DNA of 64,000 bases, from assembly GCF_004123905.1 (NCBI RefSeq), contig NZ_MZXW01000004.1, positions 124,001-188,000 of the forward strand. The letters are read 5' to 3'. The translations under genes and the position numbers were made by a program. A model generated the notes under the pieces. It had not been told where the DNA came from. It worked only from the letters and a program-made list of their open reading frames with translations, and searched no databases. Numbering within the stretch: the first letter of the stretch is position 1; each line of letters opens with the position of its first letter. Shown piece by piece: positions 35,690 to 43,789 of the stretch. Source of the DNA: Bradyrhizobium betae. Its GTDB lineage: Bacteria; Pseudomonadota; Alphaproteobacteria; Rhizobiales; Xanthobacteraceae.

Positions 35690-36661
35690 GTGGTGAAGAT
35701 CCTGGTAACGGGTGGCGCTGGCTATATTGGAAGCCACACCTGTAAAGTACTGGCGCGCCATGGGTTTGAGCCGGTTGTCTACGACAACTTGTCGCGTGGC
35801 AACCGTTGGGCCGCGAGATTCGGCATGTTCGAATTGGGCGACATCGGTGACGCAGCCCGCGTGCGTTCAGTGCTCGAAAAATACCGTCCGTCAGCGCTGA
35901 TACATTTCGCCGCTTATGCGTATGTCGGGGAGTCTGTTGCGAGCCCTCTGCTCTATTATCGCAACAACATCGGCGAAACGGCCTCGCTGCTTCAGACCTT
36001 GATCGATTCCGAACCGACGCCGGTGGTGTTCTCGTCAAGCTGCGCGACCTATGGCGTGCCCAGTCAGCTTCCGATCTCGGAAGATCATCCACAACAACCG
36101 ATCAATCCTTACGGCTACTCGAAGCTTGTTGTCGAGCGGATGCTCCGAGATATCGATGTGGCTCACGGCCTTCGCTCGGTCTCGCTCCGTTACTTCAACG
36201 CGGCGGGCGCTGACCCCGAGGCAGAGATCGGTGAAGCCCATGAACCGGAAACCCATTTGATCCCGTTGGTCCTCGCCGCCGCCCGTGACGCCACGGCGAT
36301 CAAGGTGTTCGGAAACGACTACGACACGGCTGACGGAACCTGCATCCGCGATTACGTCCATGTGCTTGATATCGCCGACGCGCATGTGAGGGCGCTCAAG
36401 TATCTCATCGACGGCGGAACCACGTGTGCCGTCAACCTGGCCAATGAGCGAGGCTACTCGGTACTGGAAGTCGTGGCGACAGCTGAACGCGTTACGGGCA
36501 AGTCAATCCGCATCGAGCTTATGCCGAGACGGCCTGGCGATCCCGCAGTTCTGATCGGCGCTCTGGAAAAGGCACGAACGCTGCTCGGCTGGAAGCCGGA
36601 GCGATCTGGCCTGGAGGTTCAGATCCGCGACGCGTGGAAATGGATGATGCGAGAATCGTGA
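35690..36661 (+). CDS. galE: UDP-glucose 4-epimerase family protein (first copy)
   Basis: 323 residues from a GTG at 35690; a second GTG follows at 35693. The NAD-binding motif is LVTGGAGYIGSHTCKVLARH and the catalytic Tyr-Lys pair is in NPYGYSKLVVERML, with SSCATYGVP before it. C-terminal patterns RYFNAAGADPEAEIGE and RDYVHVLDIADAH are those of GalE. It interconverts UDP-glucose and UDP-galactose (or the GlcNAc/GalNAc forms) to supply the polysaccharide. A second, distinct GalE follows; the two are clearly diverged, so they may have different sugar preferences. Confidence 0.88.
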   Translation: MVKILVTGGAGYIGSHTCKVLARHGFEPVVYDNLSRGNRWAARFGMFELGDIGDAARVRSVLEKYRPSALIHFAAYAYVGESVASPLLYYRNNIGETASLLQTLIDSEPTPVVFSSSCATYGVPSQLPISEDHPQQPINPYGYSKLVVERMLRDIDVAHGLRSVSLRYFNAAGADPEAEIGEAHEPETHLIPLVLAAARDATAIKVFGNDYDTADGTCIRDYVHVLDIADAHVRALKYLIDGGTTCAVNLANERGYSVLEVVATAERVTGKSIRIELMPRRPGDPAVLIGALEKARTLLGWKPERSGLEVQIRDAWKWMMRES

Positions 36662-36717
36662 GCGTCGCTTGATGGCCCGCCCCCGGCGGGTCGCGTCATC
36701 CGCGATGCAGTCCATCA

Positions 36718-36750
36718 GAGGTAGCTCTTAAAGCCCAAAATCTCCACGCC
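36718..36750 (+). promoter_or_regulatory. Repeated GAGGTAGCTC-containing element, copy 1
   Basis: A 33-base intergenic element beginning GAGGTAGCTCTTAAAG and ending ATCTCCACGCC. It is nearly identical to the copy at 37974-38007. It lies 77 bp upstream of the second galE start. The conservation over the full length exceeds what chance allows in unrelated spacers, so it may be a regulatory or RNA element. Confidence 0.45.
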
Positions 36751-36826
36751 TCATGGGCGCGACTTGCAAGTAGTGTGGTGGCGCATTGCACGGAGGCTGG
36801 TTGTGCGAACGCGGAAGACGTCCGAG

Positions 36827-37885
36827 ATGATCTTGGTGACCGGAGGTGCCGGCTACATTGGGTCCCACGTCTGCATCGCGTTGCTGGACGCCGGGCTCGA
36901 CGTCGTCGCCGTCGATAATCTTTCCAACAGCAACAAGGCTTCGCTCGATCGGGTGCAATCCATCTGCGGGCGTTCGCTTGTCTTTCGGCTCGCCGATATC
37001 CGGGATGAAGAGACGATCTGCGAAATACTTCGTGCCTTCGGAGTGACTGCGGTCATTCATCTCGCAGGGCTGAAGGCGGTGGGCGATTCCAACGTAAGGC
37101 CCATGACGTACTACGAGAACAACGTCCTGGGAACAATGCGGCTCGTGTCGGCCATGAAGAGGGCAAATGTAAAGACGCTCGTCTTCAGCTCGTCGGCGAC
37201 CGTCTACGGGATACCTAGATACTTGCCGCTCGACGAAAAGCATCCCCTCGACCCGACCAATCCGTACGGTCGCACAAAGCTCGTTATCGAAGAGATGCTG
37301 AAGGACCTCTGCAGGTCCAACGATGGTTGGAGGATCTGCAATCTGCGCTACTTCAATCCGGTTGGCGCGCACGAAAGCGGGCTCGTCGGAGAAGACCCGC
37401 TGGGCGTTCCCAGCAACCTGTTACCCTTTGTCGCGCAGGTGGCGATTGGACGGCGGGAGAAGCTGCGGATTTGGGGAAACGACTATGACACGCCTGATGG
37501 CACCGGTATCCGCGACTTCATTCATGTGATCGATCTCGCGTCTGGGCATTTGAGTGCCTTGCGCCAGCTCAGACAGCCAGGTCTGCTCACGGTCAACCTC
37601 GGAACGGGCAACGGCTACAGCGTTTTGGACGTCGTTCGCACATTTGAAGCGGCGAGCGGGCGATCAATCCCCTATGAAATCGGAGAGCGCCGGGCCGGTG
37701 ACGTCGCCGTCTGCTATGCCGATCCGACCTTTGCGAAGGATGCGCTGGGCTGGACGTCGACGCGGTCGTTGCAGCAAATGTGTGAAGACCACTGGCGTTG
37801 GCAATTGCAGAACCCCAACGGCTATCATGGTAGCAAGCTCCCGACGGTTCGGGAGCGGTCCAGGCATCTCCGCCGTCATGGCTGA
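36827..37885 (+). CDS. galE: UDP-glucose 4-epimerase family protein (second copy)
   Basis: 352 residues from the ATG at 36827; the frame is open upstream to 36764, but that leader lacks family similarity. NAD site: LVTGGAGYIGSHVCIALLDA. Active site: SSSATVYGIP and NPYGRTKLVIEEM. Specific GalE patterns: NLRYFNPVGAHESGLVGEDP and GTGIRDFIHVIDLASGH, closer to classical GalE than the first copy. It has ~20 extra C-terminal residues (HGSKLPTVRERSRHLRR) beyond the usual end. It probably supplies UDP-galactose. Confidence 0.88.
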   Translation: MILVTGGAGYIGSHVCIALLDAGLDVVAVDNLSNSNKASLDRVQSICGRSLVFRLADIRDEETICEILRAFGVTAVIHLAGLKAVGDSNVRPMTYYENNVLGTMRLVSAMKRANVKTLVFSSSATVYGIPRYLPLDEKHPLDPTNPYGRTKLVIEEMLKDLCRSNDGWRICNLRYFNPVGAHESGLVGEDPLGVPSNLLPFVAQVAIGRREKLRIWGNDYDTPDGTGIRDFIHVIDLASGHLSALRQLRQPGLLTVNLGTGNGYSVLDVVRTFEAASGRSIPYEIGERRAGDVAVCYADPTFAKDALGWTSTRSLQQMCEDHWRWQLQNPNGYHGSKLPTVRERSRHLRRHG

Positions 37886-37973
37886 GCACGCGCTCGAGGT
37901 GTTGGACGGGCGCCGGAGAGCAGGACCGCATGAGCGGAGTTCGGGAGCGACCCTCGGCAGCAAGCATACCTCA

Positions 37974-38007
37974 GAGGTAGCTCGTAATGACCCGAAATCT
38001 CCACGCC
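37974..38007 (+). promoter_or_regulatory. Repeated GAGGTAGCTC-containing element, copy 2
   Basis: A 34-base element beginning GAGGTAGCTCGTAATGAC and ending ATCTCCACGCC. It matches the copy at 36718-36750 except for about four changes and one extra base. It lies 48 bp upstream of the small gene at 38055. Both copies precede a gene on the plus strand at similar spacing. Confidence 0.45.
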
Positions 38008-38054
38008 GCGGAGAAAGCCTGCAGGTAAGATGCTTTCGCGCATGGGGATTTGCG

Positions 38055-38270
38055 ATGCCACACTATCGTGCATACGTCCTGGACGAACACGGCCAACTGG
38101 GGGGCGTGGTCAACCTTCAATGCCCAGACGACGCGTCCGCGACCAAGCGGGCCGGGCGATTAGCGGACGGTCACGAGGTTCAGCTTTGGCGACTGGTTGC
38201 CGAGCTCAAATTTGACGACCCGCAGCACCGATCCAAGCGGCGGCGGAGTGTCCGAGCACCAATGCACTGA
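38055..38270 (+). CDS. Small hypothetical protein (rhizobial MPHYRAY family)
   Basis: A 71-residue protein beginning MPHYRAYVLDEHGQLGGVVN, with CPDDASATKRAGRLADGHEV and VQLWRLVAEL. This pattern recurs in short cytoplasmic proteins of Bradyrhizobium and relatives whose function is unknown; the recognition is from memory. A C-terminal basic tail (HRSKRRRSVRAP) is unusual for the family. No signal peptide or membrane segment is seen. It lies between galE and the GH16 gene but may be unrelated to polysaccharide synthesis. Confidence 0.7.
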   Translation: MPHYRAYVLDEHGQLGGVVNLQCPDDASATKRAGRLADGHEVQLWRLVAELKFDDPQHRSKRRRSVRAPMH

Positions 38271-38655
38271 GATCAATTGACGGTTACTCGCTTCGTCTCG
38301 TGCGCGGCTCGCGCGTCGTTGACAGTTTGTGTGCGCGTCGACCGCTACATCATCGGGTCCGGAAACAACGTCTTGCGCTTGGAGAACCGGCGCAGAAAGC
38401 GGACGCCGGTAATATGAGGCGGCCTGCACGACATACCAATGTATGCCCGTATCCGTGTGTAGAAATCACATTTCGAAACTTTTTTCGCCACGTTTGATTA
38501 ATACCTACCCTCCCAGCAGTCGGGGGGCGCATCCAAAAACCCACTGCTTTTGAAATCTGCTCATCAAGCGGAGCTTGTGAGCATGCGGTATGTCGTGTGC
38601 GTATTCGCGCTGCGGCAGTGGAATTCCCTGTTGTCAACGTCAAGAGGATATCGGA
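38271..38655. other. Intergenic region upstream of the GH16 gene
   Basis: 385 bases without a convincing gene. The part from 38440 to 38540 is more AT-rich than its surroundings (AAACTTTTTTCGCC, TTTGATTAATACC) and is the likely promoter region of the glycanase/secretion operon. An AGAGGATAT ribosome site precedes the GH16 start. Confidence 0.5.
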
Positions 38656-41031
38656 ATGACTCTTTCCGCACCTGCGGGCTATGCCTCGAGCGATCTCATC
38701 TTCCAGGAAGACTTCTCCGGAACGACGCTCGACAGTTACTGGCACAACTACATCACGAGCAATGCCGCTGGCGGCTATCCCTGGAACGCCAATTCGTCCG
38801 GTGGCAGCGGGATGGGCAATCAGTTCAATGCCGAATATGACATGCCGAGCCAGGTTACGGTGAGCAATGGATCGTTGAATCTCACCGCGATCAAACAGCC
38901 GGTCAATGGCGTGGCCCAGGGATCGCCCTATACATTCCCCGTCACGTCCGGCGGCGCCTCCAGCTATGGCAACTTCGAATTCAACGGCGGTTACCTTCAG
39001 ATCAGCATGAAGGCCCCGACCGGCGACGGTGCATGGCCAGCCCTTTGGCTGATGCCGGGGAAGGGCGCGGGTAGCAGCGGCGATAACTTCGAAATCGACA
39101 TCCAGGAAGGCGGAATGTACGGCCCGGGGCCGGCAAACCAGAACTTCGCTTTTCACCTTCACACGTCCTCAGGCACGTTCGGCGGCGTCGTGGACACCGG
39201 CGTCGACCTCACGGCCGGCTATCACACCTACGCAATCGACTGGCAGCCCGGTAAATCCATCACCTGGTATCTCGACGGGAAACAGGTGGGGCAAGTGACC
39301 AGCGCGCAGACCACGATTCCGAACGAACCGATGGAATTGATGATGACCAACCAGGTCGGCAATTCCGCCTCGTCCGGTTGGCACACGGCTCTCGACAGCT
39401 CGACTCCCTCGTCGATGCAGATGCAGGTCGACTCGATCCAGCTCTATCAGAAGGCCGGCAGCGGCGAGACCGTCACGGGTGCGAACGTCACTCCGGGATC
39501 GACGCCGACGACGCCTACAACTCCCACAGTGACACCGGCGGTGACGCAGGCCACGGCTTCTCCGGGAACGGGCATCGAGCATGCCGGCGATATCGTCACC
39601 CTGTCGCTCGCCTTCAACGAGGCCGTAACGGTGACGGGCACGCCCACGCTGTCGCTCAATGACGGCGGCACGGCCACCTATGTCGGTGGTTCGGGCACGG
39701 GCACGCTCACCTTCCGCACCACGGTTGCGGCGACCGACACCAATACCTCGGCGCTCGCCATCACTGGCGTCAATCTTCCGAGCGGTGCGGCCATCAAGGA
39801 CGCCTCCGGTGTCGCGGCGAACCTGTCGGGTGCGGTGAAGACGTTCGCCGGTCTCCAGATCGATCCAATCTCGCCGGCGGTGATGCAGGCCACGGCTGCT
39901 CCGGGAACGGGCACCGAGCACGTCGGGGACACGATCGCGCTGACACTCGGCTTCAACGAAGCCGTGACGGTGACGGGCACGCCCACGCTGACGCTCAATA
40001 ACGGCGGCACGGCCACTTATGCCGGTGGTTCGGGCACGGGCACGCTCACCTTCAAGACCACGGTCGCCTCGACCAACACGAGCACCTCGGCGCTCGGCAT
40101 CACCGGGGTCAATCTCCCGAGCGGTGCGGCCATCAAGGACGCGAGCGGTGTCGCTGCCAATCTTGCTGGTGCCGTGAAGTCGTTCTCCGGTCTGCAGGTC
40201 GACGCGACGCCGGCGACACCGACGACACCGACGCCGCCCACCCCATCCGTGACCAAGCCGGTCCTCACGATCGCGGATAACTCGCTCTGGGTGGCCGGGA
40301 GAGGGGGCACCGTCGATCTCGGGACCAAGGTGACGACGACCGATTCCAACGATCTCGTGACCGTGAACATCACGGGGTTGCCGAGATATGAATCGATCAC
40401 TGATAAGCTCGACGGCCAGACGTTCCGCGGAAATAACATCACGCTGACGGCTGCGCAGGTCGACAGCGGACTGGAACTGACCTCGTACTATCGTGGCGGG
40501 GGTCATCCGGTTGCGACACTTACGCTGACGGCAAGTGCGAAGGATCCGTCAACCGGTGCGGTCTCGGCGGCTTCGCCGCAGACCATCACCGTGACGGACC
40601 CTCGACCTGCGACCGTCACGACCACAACGTCGTCGCATCACCACCACCACACCGCGACGGATCATCAGCCTGCAGCCACCACGACGGCCGTGACCCCGAC
40701 GGTACCGCAGACGAACGACCTGGCGGATCATCCGCAGGCGGCCGCTGCAAGCACGGGGTCGCTGGCAAGCCGGGGCTTTGCGCTGCTCCAGCAGCATTTT
40801 GATCCGGCCTCCAGCGCCCTGGCAACGACCGCGGCGCAGCCTGTCGGTGTGGCGGATCATTCGGCCGCGTCCGGCACGACGATGGCGTCGCTCGCAAGCC
40901 AGAGCTTTGCCCTGCTGAACCAGTATCTGGCCGCTCACACCGGCCAGGTGGATCCCGGTCAGATCGTGGCCGCTGTGTCGCATGCGATCGGCTTCGGGCA
41001 GGACACCTTGCTGGCCCGACCGCAACATTAG
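38656..41031 (+). CDS. GH16 glycanase with Ig-like repeats, probable type I secretion substrate
   Basis: 791 residues from the ATG at 38656. The GH16 domain spans residues ~12-265; the active site FEIDIQE gives nucleophile Glu146, Asp148 and acid/base Glu151. Two ~113-residue Ig-like repeats follow (start ~294 and ~407), each with FNEAVTVTGTPTL and GVNLPSGAAIKDASGVAANL. A third beta domain and a His-rich linker (five His in a row, then more) come next. The C-terminal ~110 residues contain two copies of a SLAS-x-x-FALL-x-Q motif. There is no Sec signal peptide and no RTX nonapeptide. The HlyB/HlyD-type genes follow directly, so type I secretion, as for ExsH, is inferred. Confidence 0.85.
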   Translation: MTLSAPAGYASSDLIFQEDFSGTTLDSYWHNYITSNAAGGYPWNANSSGGSGMGNQFNAEYDMPSQVTVSNGSLNLTAIKQPVNGVAQGSPYTFPVTSGGASSYGNFEFNGGYLQISMKAPTGDGAWPALWLMPGKGAGSSGDNFEIDIQEGGMYGPGPANQNFAFHLHTSSGTFGGVVDTGVDLTAGYHTYAIDWQPGKSITWYLDGKQVGQVTSAQTTIPNEPMELMMTNQVGNSASSGWHTALDSSTPSSMQMQVDSIQLYQKAGSGETVTGANVTPGSTPTTPTTPTVTPAVTQATASPGTGIEHAGDIVTLSLAFNEAVTVTGTPTLSLNDGGTATYVGGSGTGTLTFRTTVAATDTNTSALAITGVNLPSGAAIKDASGVAANLSGAVKTFAGLQIDPISPAVMQATAAPGTGTEHVGDTIALTLGFNEAVTVTGTPTLTLNNGGTATYAGGSGTGTLTFKTTVASTNTSTSALGITGVNLPSGAAIKDASGVAANLAGAVKSFSGLQVDATPATPTTPTPPTPSVTKPVLTIADNSLWVAGRGGTVDLGTKVTTTDSNDLVTVNITGLPRYESITDKLDGQTFRGNNITLTAAQVDSGLELTSYYRGGGHPVATLTLTASAKDPSTGAVSAASPQTITVTDPRPATVTTTTSSHHHHHTATDHQPAATTTAVTPTVPQTNDLADHPQAAAASTGSLASRGFALLQQHFDPASSALATTAAQPVGVADHSAASGTTMASLASQSFALLNQYLAAHTGQVDPGQIVAAVSHAIGFGQDTLLARPQH

Positions 41032-41037
41032 TGCCCG

Positions 41038-41068
41038 GCCGCACCCAGGCTCAACGCCTGGGTGCGGC
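41038..41068 (+). terminator. Strong stem-loop after the GH16 gene
   Basis: A perfect 13-bp inverted repeat, GCCGCACCCAGGC and GCCTGGGTGCGGC, with loop TCAAC. It begins 7 bases after the glycanase stop. No T-run follows, so it may act as an attenuator or 3'-end stabiliser that keeps glycanase mRNA in excess over the secretion genes. Confidence 0.7.
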
Positions 41069-41140
41069 ACCGTCAATGTTTGTCAATGCATGAGAAGGAA
41101 CCTCGTACGCGGTCGGTAGCCGCGAAGGGTTGAGTAAAAA

Positions 41141-43789
41141 ATGGCGATCCAGAATGGAAATGCCCATGCCGCAGATCTCGGGTTGCGATCCCTGGCTCTG
41201 TTCCTGCGCCTTCATGGCGTGAACGCCGAGCCCGACCAGCTCCGCGACCGTTGCGGGGAGAGCGCAATCGGCATCCATGTGATGCTTCGCTGCGCCCGCG
41301 ATTTCGGACTGAAGGTCCGTTCGCGCACGACACATTGGAAACAGCTCGCGGGCACCCACCTGCCCGGAATCGCAGCGCTGCGTGACGGCGGATTTCTGCT
41401 GCTCGGGAAGGTCGAGGACGATGCGGCGCTGGTGTTGTATCCGACCTCCTCACATCCGAAGTTGATGCCGCGTGCGGAATTTGAAGAAATCTGGGACGGC
41501 CGTTTGATCCTGACCGGATCTCAAAGCCTCGCCGGTCGGGCGCATCATGCCTTTGCCGGTCTGATTGCGCGCGGGCGTGATCTGGTTGCGCTCGCCGGCG
41601 ATGCTCTGGCGTCTGCACGTTCCGCCGAACGTCGCGATATGCCCGTCCCGGAGGTGGGTCCTGAGTCCGCGAGTGGCGATGAGTCGGGGCTCATCGCGAT
41701 GGCGATATTGCTGCGTTGCCACGGCATTGCGGCCGATCCGGAGCAAATTCGGCATCGCATGGGGACGGCGCGGGTTGGTGTGACCGAAATCCTGCGCTGT
41801 ACCAGGGAGTTCGGCCTCAAGGCCCGGGCACAGCGATCGAGCTGGAACAGGCTTGGCGTTACGCCGCTGCCGGCCATTGCCGTGCTGCGCGACGGCCGCT
41901 TCCTGATCCTGGGCAAGGTCATCGACGACAAGCTTCTTGTTCAGCATCCGCTGTCTCCCCGGCCCGAGTCCATGACCCAGGCTGAACTCGAGGCCATCTG
42001 GGACGGCGACATCATCCTGATGACCCGGCGTGCCGCCCTGACGGATCTCTCTCGGCGCTTCGATATCAGCTGGTTTCTCGGTGCGGTCCATAAGTATCGC
42101 CGCCTTCTCGGCGAAGTGCTGATCGCGTCGTTCTTCCTACAGGTCTTTGCCCTCGTCGCCCCGCTGTTCTTCCAGGTCGTCATCGACAAGGTGCTCGTGC
42201 ATCGAAGCATCAGCACGCTCGACGTCCTGGTCGCGGGCCTCGTCGCCTTGACCGTGTTCGAGACCGTTCTCAGCACGTTGCGCGTTCATCTGTTCGCGCA
42301 CACGACGAACCGCATCGACGTCGAGCTCGGTGCTCGGCTGTTTCGCCACCTGATGGCGCTACCGATCGCATATTTCCAGACACGCCGCGTCGGCGATTCG
42401 GTCGCACGCGTACGCGAGCTCGAGAACGTCCGTCAGTTCCTGACGAGCTCGGCGCTAACGCTCGTCGTCGATCTCTTGTTCACTGCCGTCTTCCTTGCGG
42501 TCATGTTCTACTATTCGACGCCGTTGACGCTGATCGTTCTGGCATCATTCCCGTTCTACATCGGAATTTCCGTCGCCGCCGCACCGCTGTTTCGCCGGCG
42601 CCTCGATGAGAAGTTCAATCGCGGCGCGGAGAATCAGGCCTTCCTGGTCGAGAGCGTCACGGGGGTCGAGACGCTGAAGGCGATGGCGGTCGAACCGCAG
42701 ATGCAACGCCGCTGGGAGGAGCAACTCGCCGGCTATGTGGGTGCGAGCTTCCGTGTGCTCAGCCTGAACAATACGGCGAGCCAAGTGGTCCAGATGATCA
42801 ACAAGCTGGTCACCGCCGCAACGCTCTACTTCGGCGCCAGGCTTGTGATCGGCGGCGACCTGACCGTCGGCGAGCTGGTCGCGTTCAACATGCTGGCGGG
42901 CCGGGTGAGCATGCCGGTGCTCCGGCTCGCGCAGATATGGCAGGATTTCCATCAGGCCCGTCTGTCGGTCGATCGTCTCGGCGACATTCTCAACACTATT
43001 CCCGAGCCAAGCTTCAGTTCGGCTCGCGCTGCGCTGCCGCCGATCCGCGGCAAGGTCGCATTCGAGCACGTAACCTTCCGCTACCGTGCTGACGGCCCCG
43101 AAGTGCTGCACGACGTGTCCTTCGGCGTCGAGCCCGGCCAGGTCGTCGGCATCGTGGGATCATCGGGCTCGGGCAAGAGCACCATCGGCAAGCTGATCCA
43201 GCGTCTCTACGTACCGGAGAGCGGGCGCGTGATGGTTGACGGCGTCGACCTCGCGACGGTTGATCTGACCTGGCTTCGGCGCCAGATCGGCGTGGTCTTG
43301 CAGGAGAACGTGCTCTTCAATCGCTCGATTCGCGAGAACATTGCGCTCGCCGACCCCGCCATGCCCATGGAGCGCGTCATCGAGGCGGCGTCACTCGCCG
43401 GTGCTCACGACTTCATCCTGGAGCTGCCAGAGGGCTATGACACCATCGTGGGCGAACGCGGCAGCAGCTTATCCGGCGGGCAGCGCCAGCGTGTCGCGAT
43501 CGCTCGCGCACTCATTACCAACCCCCGTATCCTTATCCTCGACGAGGCTACCAGCGCGCTCGATTACGAAAGCGAGCGCGCCATCCAGCAGAACATGAAA
43601 CGAATTGCCGCCGGCCGGACTGTATTCGTCATTGCTCATCGGCTGTCGACCGTGCGCAATGCGAACCGGATCATCACTCTCGAGCATGGCCGCATAGTCG
43701 AGGACGGCAGCCATGATGAGCTGATCCGCTCGAATGGGCGCTACGCAAACCTCCACTTCCTGCAGGCCGGTATCCATGACGTCCGCTAG
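41141..43789 (+). CDS. Type I secretion ABC transporter (HlyB-like) with two tandem C39-like domains
   Basis: 882 residues, about 160 longer than typical HlyB/RtxB proteins. Two C39-peptidase-like domains are visible: residues ~10-126 and ~180-295, sharing the pattern LR-C-x-R-x-FGLK-x-R and ending EEIWDGRLIL / EAIWDGDIIL. Neither has the catalytic Cys (Leu or Ser in its place), so both are C39-like binding domains, not proteases. The membrane domain spans ~305-600. The nucleotide-binding domain has Walker A GSSGSGKST (~672), signature LSGGQRQR (~777), Walker B ILILDEATSALD and IAHRLS. It exports an unfolded substrate, probably the adjacent GH16 protein. Confidence 0.9.
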   Translation: MAIQNGNAHAADLGLRSLALFLRLHGVNAEPDQLRDRCGESAIGIHVMLRCARDFGLKVRSRTTHWKQLAGTHLPGIAALRDGGFLLLGKVEDDAALVLYPTSSHPKLMPRAEFEEIWDGRLILTGSQSLAGRAHHAFAGLIARGRDLVALAGDALASARSAERRDMPVPEVGPESASGDESGLIAMAILLRCHGIAADPEQIRHRMGTARVGVTEILRCTREFGLKARAQRSSWNRLGVTPLPAIAVLRDGRFLILGKVIDDKLLVQHPLSPRPESMTQAELEAIWDGDIILMTRRAALTDLSRRFDISWFLGAVHKYRRLLGEVLIASFFLQVFALVAPLFFQVVIDKVLVHRSISTLDVLVAGLVALTVFETVLSTLRVHLFAHTTNRIDVELGARLFRHLMALPIAYFQTRRVGDSVARVRELENVRQFLTSSALTLVVDLLFTAVFLAVMFYYSTPLTLIVLASFPFYIGISVAAAPLFRRRLDEKFNRGAENQAFLVESVTGVETLKAMAVEPQMQRRWEEQLAGYVGASFRVLSLNNTASQVVQMINKLVTAATLYFGARLVIGGDLTVGELVAFNMLAGRVSMPVLRLAQIWQDFHQARLSVDRLGDILNTIPEPSFSSARAALPPIRGKVAFEHVTFRYRADGPEVLHDVSFGVEPGQVVGIVGSSGSGKSTIGKLIQRLYVPESGRVMVDGVDLATVDLTWLRRQIGVVLQENVLFNRSIRENIALADPAMPMERVIEAASLAGAHDFILELPEGYDTIVGERGSSLSGGQRQRVAIARALITNPRILILDEATSALDYESERAIQQNMKRIAAGRTVFVIAHRLSTVRNANRIITLEHGRIVEDGSHDELIRSNGRYANLHFLQAGIHDVR

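Noticed and set aside
39169..40506. 445-codon open frame antisense to the GH16 gene
   Set aside because: It is a high-GC shadow: Arg/Gly/Asp-rich with an echo of the Ig-like repeats, and has no family pattern.
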